Shown piece after piece: positions 9,622 through 16,880 of a stretch of DNA of 61,331 nucleotides. The DNA is taken from contig NZ_CDBI01000074.1 of NCBI RefSeq assembly GCF_000820025.1, positions 136,679 to 198,009 of the forward strand, given 5' to 3'. Position numbers and translations under genes: made by a program. Source of the DNA: Aeromonas popoffii. GTDB taxonomy: Bacteria; Pseudomonadota; Gammaproteobacteria; Enterobacterales; Aeromonadaceae. The first letter of the stretch is position 1. Every line of letters starts with the position of its first letter. Under the pieces are notes generated by a model. The model ran no database searches. It saw nothing but the letters and a program-made list of their open reading frames with translations, and was not told the DNA's origin.

Positions 9622-10422
9622 CTATTCGTCCTCCAGCTCCTCACGGGCGGCTTCCACATCGAGCCGCTCCATGGCATCCACCGGCGCGCACTCGGCCGCC
9701 TCGCCGTAGAGCGCCTCGGCGGCCGCCATCTTGCTCTTGCCATGCATCATCACCATGGCGTTGGCGTACTCCATGCGAGCGATGGCGGAGTGGGGGATGA
9801 TGGCCAGCGCCGCCTTGAAGTGACGATCGGCCTCCTCCTTCTTGGCGCCATAGGTGATGCTGCCTATCATGGCACCCAGTTTGTCGATGATCTCCGCATG
9901 CCAGGCGCCGAAGGCGATGTGTGCTTCCGCATGGTCGGGCGCCAGCGCCAGCGCCTTGTCCAGACTGGTCTTGATCTTGTCACCTATGCCGAGCGAAAGT
10001 GCCTTGGAGACCGAGATCACCTGGCTGTAACGACCCAGCGCGAGGGCGTGAAAATACCAGGCGTTGGCATTGTCGGGCTGGCGCTTTTGCAGTCTTTCGG
10101 CGTTGCTGGCCGCCAGTTCGAACGCCTCCCGCTTGGCATACTTGTCCTCCAGCAGGTAGCTGGCATGGATCACCAGCGCCTTGTTCACCACGTTGAGGCC
10201 AGCGTCACCGGCCTCCAGGCCCAGCGTCACCGCCTGACCAAAATCGCCGGTATGGTAGGCACGCCAGGCAGCCTGCACCTGTTTGTCGGCAGGCCAGGGC
10301 TCGGCATCCCCCTGATGCAGGCGGGCCCAATGTTGCTTGAGACCGGCCCCCGCATAGTCATAGGCCGCTTCCGGCCAGGGGAACTGGGTGAAATCGGACA
10401 ATTTGGGTTGTGAAGTGGTCAT
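9622..10422 (-). CDS. TPR-like helical repeat protein of the lipid-storage island
   Basis: This 266-aa protein has tetratricopeptide-like helical pairs (for example KALALAPDHAEAHIAFGAWHAEI and FKAALAIIPHSAIARMEYANAMVM) and an acidic C-terminus (REELEDE). No signal peptide is seen, so it is probably cytoplasmic. ATG 10422 is used because AGGGAGA precedes it; the upstream in-frame extension reaches into the TetR gene. It is the last gene of a minus-strand run with TetR and patatin. TPR proteins usually scaffold other proteins; here the partner could be a granule or acyltransferase component, which is inference. Confidence 0.75.
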   Translation of the reverse strand: MTTSQPKLSDFTQFPWPEAAYDYAGAGLKQHWARLHQGDAEPWPADKQVQAAWRAYHTGDFGQAVTLGLEAGDAGLNVVNKALVIHASYLLEDKYAKREAFELAASNAERLQKRQPDNANAWYFHALALGRYSQVISVSKALSLGIGDKIKTSLDKALALAPDHAEAHIAFGAWHAEIIDKLGAMIGSITYGAKKEEADRHFKAALAIIPHSAIARMEYANAMVMMHGKSKMAAAEALYGEAAECAPVDAMERLDVEAAREELEDE

Positions 10423-10435
10423 GTTGTTCTCCCTG

Positions 10436-11104
10436 TTAAAAATCGGAATCCTGTTCGCTCGTCGCAAGAGACGGGCGGTAATGAATGGCGATAGCATCCA
10501 GATGGGCACGGGCATTGGGATGTAGGCGAGGTGCCACCAGCTGCATCACCTGAAACACCCCGAGGGCAATGTCAGCATCGGCACGCGGGTGCAACGCCCG
10601 CTGATAGGAGATCCAGAACGTACCCACCAGCGCGATATTGGCCGCCAAGGCACCGATCTGGGCGTCGCTGCCCAGCAGCAAGCCACTGCCGGCCAGGCTG
10701 TGGCAGATGGCGGTGGCGGTCTGTTCCTTGCGCCGTAGCAGGGCCGAGAAGCGCAGCTCCACCTTGTGATTGCCGCTCATCAGGGTGCTGATGTCGTAAT
10801 AGAAGAAGCGGTACTTCCAGATGAGTTCGAACATCAGGTGCAAAAAGAACCAGATGTCTTCCGTCTCGTCCAGCGGGGGGGTGACTGTGTCGAGCAGATG
10901 GGCCATTTCCTGTTCGAACTCGCCGAACAGGGCGTTGACTATCTCTTCCTTGTGATGAAAGTGGTAATAGAGATTACCCGGACTCATCTCCAGCTCGGCC
11001 GCGATGGCGGAGGTGGTGACGGTCGGCTCGCCCAACATGTTGAACTGGGCGAGGGCGGTGGCCAGGATCCGCTCCCGCGTCCGCCGCTTTGGTTTGCTGT
11101 CCAT
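10436..11104 (-). CDS. TetR/AcrR family transcriptional regulator
   Basis: This 222-aa protein has an N-terminal TetR helix-turn-helix (TTSAIAAELEMSPGNLYYHFHHKEEIVNALF, about residues 25-60) and an all-helical ligand domain. ATG 11104 has AAGGAG directly upstream. It lies 1 bp after the patatin stop codon and 13 bp before the TPR gene start, so the three are probably one operon. The ligand is unknown; given the neighbours an acyl-CoA or fatty acid is reasonable. A 24-bp dyad at 13135-13158 is a candidate target. Confidence 0.88.
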   Translation of the reverse strand: MDSKPKRRTRERILATALAQFNMLGEPTVTTSAIAAELEMSPGNLYYHFHHKEEIVNALFGEFEQEMAHLLDTVTPPLDETEDIWFFLHLMFELIWKYRFFYYDISTLMSGNHKVELRFSALLRRKEQTATAICHSLAGSGLLLGSDAQIGALAANIALVGTFWISYQRALHPRADADIALGVFQVMQLVAPRLHPNARAHLDAIAIHYRPSLATSEQDSDF

Positions 11105-11105
11105 G

Positions 11106-12290
11106 CTACTCCTTCGAATGGCGACGACCCTTGCCGCCATAGCGGCGGGTCAGCCAGTGTTGCAACCGGGTCAGTGAGATATCCAGCGCCGCCACAGAGC
11201 CGGTGCCCGGAGTCAGCAGGGAGCGCTGCTCATCGGCCAGCGCCCCGAGATCCAGCTCGAGGCCATGTTTGGCGAGAATGGGGCCGAGCTCGGCCCGCCG
11301 CTGCCACAGATCCTGACGGGTATGCTGGAAGGCGTGCTCGCACAGATGGCGCCGATCCCGGTAACTGAACACATTGGTAAAGAACATCTCGCCATCGGCC
11401 GGGGAGGGCTCAAACAGCAAGGCATCGGCCTGTGGATACTGGTGCTTGTAACGATCCATCCCCACGTGCATGCGCGAATGGATGATGGCGCGAAAGGTCT
11501 GGGCCAGCACCACCGGCAAGCCACTCTCCACCAGACTGGCGGGGTATTCACTCGCCATGCCAGCATCAAACGGTACCAGCGGGTTGATGCAGAACACCAG
11601 ATCGGCCCCTTCCTGCAGCGCCACCGAGGCGTGCAGCGTCTTGATGAGGGCCCCGTCCACGTAGTAGCGGCCATTGATCAGCGACGGCGGAAAAAGACCG
11701 GGCAGGGCGGCAGAAGCCTGCACTGCCGCCGAAATGGGCACCTGATCCAGCCCAGGGCTGCCAAAGGCGACCGCATGGCCGGTATCGAGCTCGGTGGCGA
11801 TGACAAACAGACGGCTCTTGAGTTCACGAAAATCGTTGCTGCGACCCCGGCGAGAGAAGAACTGGGTCAGGATCCGGTCCACCCCGCGACTGTCGAACAA
11901 ACCGGTCGGGATCGCCTTGGACAAGCCTTGTAAGGAGCCAAGCAGGCTCTTGTGCCAGGGGGCTGAGAGGTAATCGGCCAGACATGCCCAGGCCAGTGGT
12001 GGCAAGGAGGAGATCCGCTTCGCGTATTCCCCGAAGGCGGGACGCAGCAGAGTGGAGGGATCAAAAAATTCGCCGCTGTCGTCGCTGAGCAGGATCCGCA
12101 CCAGCTTGTCGGGGGAGATGCCATTGGCCAACGCCGAGGCGATCACGGCCCCCGAGCTGACCCCCACATAGATGTCAGCCTGTTCGAAACGTAGCCCCTT
12201 GATGCTGTCGGCCAGAGCGGCGCAGGCTCCGATCTCGTAAATCCCTCCCAGAGGGCCCCCTCCGGCGAGGGCAATCGCAATCGTGCTCAT
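11106..12290 (-). CDS. Patatin-like phospholipase family protein
   Basis: This 394-aa patatin-like acyl hydrolase carries an oxyanion loop GGGPLGG at residues 10-16, nucleophile motif GVSSG with Ser at about 45, and the catalytic-dyad motif DGA (YYVDGALIKTL) at about residue 211. The family cleaves acyl esters in lipids, and some members sit on storage granules. ATG 12290 is preferred to an upstream in-frame ATG because GGGAGG precedes it by 7 nt. There is no clear signal peptide. It lies between phasin and TetR genes on the same strand, consistent with a role in granule or neutral-lipid turnover, though this is inferred from context. Confidence 0.88.
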   Translation of the reverse strand: MSTIAIALAGGGPLGGIYEIGACAALADSIKGLRFEQADIYVGVSSGAVIASALANGISPDKLVRILLSDDSGEFFDPSTLLRPAFGEYAKRISSLPPLAWACLADYLSAPWHKSLLGSLQGLSKAIPTGLFDSRGVDRILTQFFSRRGRSNDFRELKSRLFVIATELDTGHAVAFGSPGLDQVPISAAVQASAALPGLFPPSLINGRYYVDGALIKTLHASVALQEGADLVFCINPLVPFDAGMASEYPASLVESGLPVVLAQTFRAIIHSRMHVGMDRYKHQYPQADALLFEPSPADGEMFFTNVFSYRDRRHLCEHAFQHTRQDLWQRRAELGPILAKHGLELDLGALADEQRSLLTPGTGSVAALDISLTRLQHWLTRRYGGKGRRHSKE

Positions 12291-12315
12291 GACATGGCCT
12301 CCCTTCTCAAGCAAA

Positions 12316-12344
12316 ACCGGCCCAGCAAGAGGGCATGGGCCGGT
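12316..12344 (-). terminator. Hairpin between phasin and patatin genes
   Basis: ACCGGCCC and GGGCCGGT pair perfectly, and in the minus direction the stem is followed by TTTTGCTT. It may partly terminate the phasin transcript and let the patatin operon be expressed at a lower level. Confidence 0.5.
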
Positions 12345-12383
12345 GGGTTATGATGCAAGGCCAATCAGGCGTTGCCAGGCAGA

Positions 12384-12965
12384 TCAGAAGAGGGCTGTCT
12401 CGCCTTTCTCCTTGACCTCTTCCACTACGCTCTTGACCTCAGTCGCCAATGCCTTGACCTCTTCTTTCACCTTGGCGATGGGCGCTGCGGCAGCTTTCTG
12501 CACCGGAGCTTTCTTGACGACGGGTTTCTTGGCCGCCGCAGCAGCAGCCGGTTTGGGCTCCGCGGCTGGCACGTCCTCTTCATCCTGCGAATCGATGAGT
12601 TGTTGCACCACCTCGGTCAGCTCGGCCATGCGCTTGGAGAGCTTGTCGATATCCTTGCGGGTCGGGATACCAAGGCTGGCGACGGCACGGGCCACACGAT
12701 CTTCGAACACCTGCTCCAAACGGCCCCATGTGCCTGTGGTCTTGTCCGTCATGGCAGCGATCTTCTCGTCTGCGCTCTGACGAGTACGGGTCTGCAATGC
12801 CTCGCCTTCCTGTACCAGGGCTTCGAAGATCTTGCCCCCTTCCTCTTGCGCCTTGGCGTAGGCGCCCAAGCCCGCCAGCCAGATCTGCTGGGTGGATTCC
12901 TTGATGGTTGAGGTGAGCTGGTTGTCGGTCACCGAGCTTGCCAGCGCTTTCAATTTCTTGGCCAT
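12384..12965 (-). CDS. Phasin family (PhaI/PhaF-type) granule-associated protein
   Basis: This 193-aa protein has an amphipathic helical N-terminal phasin region (IWLAGLGAYAKAQEEGGKIFEALVQEGE, about residues 28-56) that coats lipid or PHA granules. A coiled-coil-like segment follows, then an Ala/Lys/Pro-rich tail (about residues 130-165) like the histone-like tail of PhaF, and a final helical segment. AAGGA lies 7 nt before the ATG. It is divergent from the fatty acyl-CoA reductase. Family knowledge places it on the surface of polyhydroxyalkanoate granules; coating of wax ester inclusions is possible but unproven. Confidence 0.9.
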   Translation of the reverse strand: MAKKLKALASSVTDNQLTSTIKESTQQIWLAGLGAYAKAQEEGGKIFEALVQEGEALQTRTRQSADEKIAAMTDKTTGTWGRLEQVFEDRVARAVASLGIPTRKDIDKLSKRMAELTEVVQQLIDSQDEEDVPAAEPKPAAAAAAKKPVVKKAPVQKAAAAPIAKVKEEVKALATEVKSVVEEVKEKGETALF

Positions 12966-13134
12966 GATTGTTTCCTTACTGGTGAGTGAGATATAGGTAA
13001 TGACGACAACCTTGGTACATTCGTTGTGGCATTACTGAGCTTTCATCCTCAGTTTATGGCGAAAAAATAGAGGGTTCTACCTAATAACGGAACAGCCAGT
13101 CGTGGTAATTTTGGTCTGGGTCACGAAGATGATG

Positions 13135-13158
13135 TTCAAATGAACATTTCCATTTGAA
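13135..13158. promoter_or_regulatory. 24-bp dyad, candidate operator of the lipid island
   Basis: TTCAAATG (13135-13142) and CATTTGAA (13151-13158) are perfect 8-bp inverted arms around an 8-nt spacer, in the phasin/reductase divergent region, 55 bp before the reductase start. An overlapping TGTTCA-AA-TGAACA repeat lies at 13133-13146. The size and symmetry suit a TetR-type dimer. No good second copy was found near the other island genes. Confidence 0.45.
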
Positions 13159-13212
13159 GCGTGATATATCTAACGACAACTAACAGCCCAATCAGTAAGG
13201 GAAATAAATACC

Positions 13213-15183
13213 ATGGACTATTTCATCACGGGGGGCAGCGGTTTTATCGGCCGCCGGCTGATTAAAAAATTGCTGCAGCGCCCAAATAGCCGTGTGCACT
13301 TTTTGATGCGCGCAGCCCATCTTGAGCGGATACCCGCTCTGCTGGACTACTGGGGCGTCGACGCGCAGCGCGCCATTCCGGTCGTCGGGGACATGACCCA
13401 TCCGCAACTCGGCGTGAGCGTGGCCGAGCAGGAGCCGCTCATCGGCCAGATCGATCACTTCCTCCATCTCGCCGCCATCTATGATCTCAACGCCAAGGCG
13501 GGCATTCAGCAGCAGGTCAATGCCGAGGGCACCCGTCAAGCCTTGCAACTGGCCGAGCGACTCGGCGCCCGCTGCTTCCATCATTGCAGCTCCATCGCGG
13601 TGGCAGGCCTGTTCGACGGCCTGTTTAGGGAAGACATGTTCGATGAGGCCGAGCACCTCGACATGCCCTATTTCCAGACCAAGCACGAGGCCGAAGGCAT
13701 AGTGCGCAAGGAGAGCACCATCCCCTGGCGCATCTACCGGCCCGGTATAGTGGTGGGGGATGCCAACACCGGCGAGATGGACAAGGTGGATGGCCCCTAT
13801 TACTTCTTCAAGACCATCCAGAAGTTACGCCGCATGCTGCCGCCCTGGATGCCCGCCATCGGGGTCGAAGGAGGACGCATCAACCTGGTGCCGGTCAACT
13901 TCGTGGTGGATGCCATCGATCACATCGCCCACCAGGAGGGAGAGGACAACAAGGCGTTCCACCTGACTGACTCCCATCCGATGCGAGTTGGCGACATGCT
14001 GAGCACCTTCGCCCGCGCAGCCCATGCACCCGAGCCCGCCATTCGCATCAATGCGGCCCTGTTCAGCTTCATTCCCCGCCATCTGATGACCATGCTGATG
14101 GCGCTGACGCCGGTGCGGCGTATTCGCGATGCGGCGATCGCCGATCTCGGTCTGCCCAAGGATATCTTCCGGCTCATCAACTATCCCACCCGCTTTGACA
14201 ACCGCGAAGCCCAGCGGGTGTTGAAAGGGACCGGCATCGAAGTGCCCCCACTGCACAGCTATGCCTGGCGGCTGTGGGATTACTGGGAACGTCACCTCGA
14301 CCCCGAGCTGTTCATCGATCGCACCCTGCGTGGCCGGGTCGAGGGCAAGGTGGTGCTCATCACCGGCGCCACCTCCGGCATCGGCAAGGCCACCGCAAGA
14401 AAGCTGGCCGAGGCGGGAGCAACCGTGCTGACCATTGCCCGGGACGAGCACAAGATTGCGCAGACCCAGGCCGAGTTTGCCGAGCTGGGCTTGACCCTGC
14501 AGGTCTATCAGGGGGATCTGGCTGATCTCGCGCAGGGGGAGGCGATCACCCGGCAGATAGTGGCCGAGCATGGCGGGGTGGACATCCTCATCAACAATGC
14601 TGGCCGCTCCATCCGCCGCGCCATCGAGGACTCTTTCGAGCGCTTCCACGATCTGGAGCGCACCATGCAGCTCAACTACTTCGGCACCCTCAAGGTGATC
14701 ATGGGGGTGCTGCCCACCATGATCGAGAAGAAGAAGGGCCATATCATCAACATCTCCTCCATCGGGGTGCTGACCAATGCGCCGCGCTTCTCCGCCTACG
14801 TGGCGTCCAAGTCGGCGCTCGATGCCTGGGTGCGTACCGCGGCGTCCGAGTTTGCCGACAAGGGAGTCAACTTCTCCATCATCAACATGCCGCTGGTGAA
14901 AACCCCCATGGTGGCGCCGACCAAGGTGTATGAGCAGGTGCCCATGATGACGCCGGAAGAGGCCGCCGATCTGGTGTGCGACACTATCATCAACAAGCAT
15001 GTGCGGCTGGCCACCCGTCTCGGGGTATTTGGTCAGGTGATCCATGCGCTGGCACCACGGGTGGCTCAGGTGATCATGAACACCAGCTTCCGCACCTTCT
15101 CGGATCCGAAAGCGGGCGGCGAGTCCAAGGCCTCAGCAGATCAGATGGCAGTATCGACCCTGATCAAGGGCATTCACTTCTGA
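13213..15183 (+). CDS. Two-domain fatty acyl-CoA reductase (alcohol-forming, Maqu_2220-like)
   Basis: This 656-aa protein fuses two Rossmann reductases. The N-terminal extended-SDR domain has TGGSGFIG at residues 6-13 and a YxxxK site (YFQTK). The C-terminal classical SDR domain has TGATSGIG near residue 385, NNAG, and the YVASK catalytic site (Tyr about 529, Lys about 533). This arrangement and length match the Marinobacter acyl-CoA reductase (about 661 aa) that reduces acyl-CoA through the aldehyde to the fatty alcohol; the C-terminal half resembles Acr1. With WS/DGAT nearby it would supply alcohol for wax esters. Related mycobacterial two-domain SDRs also exist, so the substrate is inferred. 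Confidence 0.85.
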   Translation: MDYFITGGSGFIGRRLIKKLLQRPNSRVHFLMRAAHLERIPALLDYWGVDAQRAIPVVGDMTHPQLGVSVAEQEPLIGQIDHFLHLAAIYDLNAKAGIQQQVNAEGTRQALQLAERLGARCFHHCSSIAVAGLFDGLFREDMFDEAEHLDMPYFQTKHEAEGIVRKESTIPWRIYRPGIVVGDANTGEMDKVDGPYYFFKTIQKLRRMLPPWMPAIGVEGGRINLVPVNFVVDAIDHIAHQEGEDNKAFHLTDSHPMRVGDMLSTFARAAHAPEPAIRINAALFSFIPRHLMTMLMALTPVRRIRDAAIADLGLPKDIFRLINYPTRFDNREAQRVLKGTGIEVPPLHSYAWRLWDYWERHLDPELFIDRTLRGRVEGKVVLITGATSGIGKATARKLAEAGATVLTIARDEHKIAQTQAEFAELGLTLQVYQGDLADLAQGEAITRQIVAEHGGVDILINNAGRSIRRAIEDSFERFHDLERTMQLNYFGTLKVIMGVLPTMIEKKKGHIINISSIGVLTNAPRFSAYVASKSALDAWVRTAASEFADKGVNFSIINMPLVKTPMVAPTKVYEQVPMMTPEEAADLVCDTIINKHVRLATRLGVFGQVIHALAPRVAQVIMNTSFRTFSDPKAGGESKASADQMAVSTLIKGIHF

Positions 15184-15207
15184 TATCAGAAAGCGTGAAA
15201 TAAACCG

Positions 15208-15236
15208 GGGCCTGAGCAATCAGGCCCTTTTTGTTT
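15208..15236 (+). terminator. Intrinsic terminator of the acyl-CoA reductase gene
   Basis: GGGCCTGA and TCAGGCCC around a GCAA loop are followed by TTTTTGTTT. The right arm starts inside the stop codon of the converging lipase gene. Confidence 0.85.
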
Positions 15237-16116
15237 GTAGCCGGGGGCGAGCGAGCAGGGTCAGCAGCAGGGCCGTGGTGCGGCGCGAGTAGATGAGGGA
15301 GAGATGGCCAAGGGCCGAGATCTCGATGTCCTCCATGCCTTCCATGCGCTGACGGGACTGGGGCAGCACAAAGTTGTCATGACTGGTGCGCACCGAAATC
15401 CCGGGCACACATAGCGGCACTGCGGCGAAACGCTGCAGCCATCCGGAGCCGGGCTCCATCTCCCGTGCATTGTCTCCAAGACCCATGGCAGCCAGCTGGC
15501 TGCCCTGATGCGGGGTCGCCAAGGTGATGAGTTGCGCCACCTTGGCCCCACCGGCCAGGGCCAGGTAATCACGGCACACCAGCCCGCCCATGCTGTGGCC
15601 AATCAGCACCAGCTGAGCGGCGCCGGTGGCGGCCAGCACCTCATCGATGCGCCTGGCCAGCAGGGGGACCATGTCATCGAGATGACCGAAGGGAGGGGTC
15701 AGGGTCACGGTAGCGACCACGTGACCGGCAGCTTCCAGGCGGGCACGCTGCAGCCGCCAGATCCCGCGACTGCAGCCGTAACCATGTACCAGCAACAGGG
15801 GCAGGGGAGAAGGGCGGAGCCTGTCAGGCGCCATCAGCAGCCGCTCAAACGGCAGCAACCCAGTGAAGGTGAGCAGATAGGCGAACATCTCCCTGATCAC
15901 CATGTGCAGCCAGGCACGCAGACCGATGGCGGGAACAGGGTAGAAACGGGAGAAACCCCAGGTCAGCAATACCACCAGGCAGCGCAGCCCTAATAGCGCC
16001 AGCACCACAAACAGCAAGGAGAGCAGGGGAGAGAGACCAATGGCCAGATGAGCGATGCCCCCGAGGAGCGTCACTTCGACCAGCAGCAGTATGAGCAGTT
16101 GTCTTGTTATCGTCAT
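15220..16116 (-). CDS. Membrane-anchored alpha/beta-hydrolase lipase
   Basis: This 298-aa protein has two N-terminal hydrophobic segments (about residues 5-52) that probably anchor it in the inner membrane, then an alpha/beta-hydrolase domain. Visible motifs are the LLVHGYGC oxyanion strand, the nucleophile elbow GHSMGG (Ser near 172), TPHQGS, and a late LGHLSLIYS that would supply the catalytic histidine. It resembles triacylglycerol lipases of the LipA/PGAP1-like group. It closes the lipid-storage island and could mobilise wax esters or triacylglycerol, but an envelope role is equally possible. Confidence 0.85.
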   Translation of the reverse strand: MTITRQLLILLLVEVTLLGGIAHLAIGLSPLLSLLFVVLALLGLRCLVVLLTWGFSRFYPVPAIGLRAWLHMVIREMFAYLLTFTGLLPFERLLMAPDRLRPSPLPLLLVHGYGCSRGIWRLQRARLEAAGHVVATVTLTPPFGHLDDMVPLLARRIDEVLAATGAAQLVLIGHSMGGLVCRDYLALAGGAKVAQLITLATPHQGSQLAAMGLGDNAREMEPGSGWLQRFAAVPLCVPGISVRTSHDNFVLPQSRQRMEGMEDIEISALGHLSLIYSRRTTALLLTLLARPRLQTKRA

Positions 16117-16237
16117 GAGCCCATCATCCGACTTGCGTCAAGTGGATGTCAAATGACCCTTTCATCAATGTGATAACGGCCGCGTAATGGGTCAGACCAC
16201 CATGATAAAAGCCCCTTGGGCAGGGTTATTTGCAATA

Positions 16238-16253
16238 CTGTATATCCATACAT
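16238..16253. promoter_or_regulatory. LexA (SOS) box upstream of yebG
   Basis: CTGTATATCCATACAT matches CTGT-N8-ACAG with one mismatch at the last base, 35 bp before the yebG start. The E. coli yebG gene is a classical SOS gene, so a LexA site is expected here. Confidence 0.7.
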
Positions 16254-16288
16254 ATACTTGTGTTCACTATCATGAGGAGGACGCCACT

Positions 16289-16609
16289 ATGGCCGTTGAG
16301 ATCAAATATGTTGTCGTGCGTGGGGGAGTGGAGAAGATGACCTTTGCCAGCAAGAAAGAGGCAGATGCCTATGACAAACTGCTGGATACCGCCGATGAGT
16401 TAATGACCCTGCTGGCGGGGGCACCTGTTACTCTCGAACCCGAACAGCAGGAGAGCCTGGCCTTCTACCTGGCCGAACAGCGTGATGTACTGCAAAACGT
16501 GCTGCGCGGTGGCAAGGGGCAGGGGAGCCCCAAAGAGGAGCCACAACAGGCTGCAGAGAAGATCGATGCCGACAAGCCCAAGGGAAAATCGCTTAAGAGC
16601 GTGGCCTGA
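16289..16609 (+). CDS. yebG: SOS-inducible protein YebG
   Basis: This 106-aa small protein of the YebG family is induced by DNA damage and its function is still unclear. The N-terminal half is the conserved domain (MAVEIKYVVVRGGVEKMTF, then the helical LLDTADELMTLL); the C-terminal 30 residues are Lys/Glu/Gln-rich and variable. ATG 16289 has a strong GAGGAGG site; the longer frame from 16187 would translate through the LexA box. Confidence 0.92.
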   Translation: MAVEIKYVVVRGGVEKMTFASKKEADAYDKLLDTADELMTLLAGAPVTLEPEQQESLAFYLAEQRDVLQNVLRGGKGQGSPKEEPQQAAEKIDADKPKGKSLKSVA

Positions 16610-16880
16610 GGGGCGCAGGAGGGATGCCGGGTTAACCTTATCCCAAGGGAGCCCTTGAAAACCATTCACATATGTAGCATTAAAAATCATTTTTACGGCT
16701 ATTTACCCCGAGAATTTTCCAACAGAGGTGCATATCCATTGAATAGCGTCAGAATGGGGTGCAAACCGGTTGCAACGGACGATCCAGCCTCATACACGTC
16801 CTGATTATTCGTCACACAGTGATGCCGATAACCCCATTTATCGGCATCAACTTTTGAGCGAGGCTACCGGCCTCCATCCC

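Noticed and set aside
13825..15045. 406-codon minus-strand frame opposite the acyl-CoA reductase
   Set aside because: Antisense shadow; the plus-strand gene has intact catalytic motifs.
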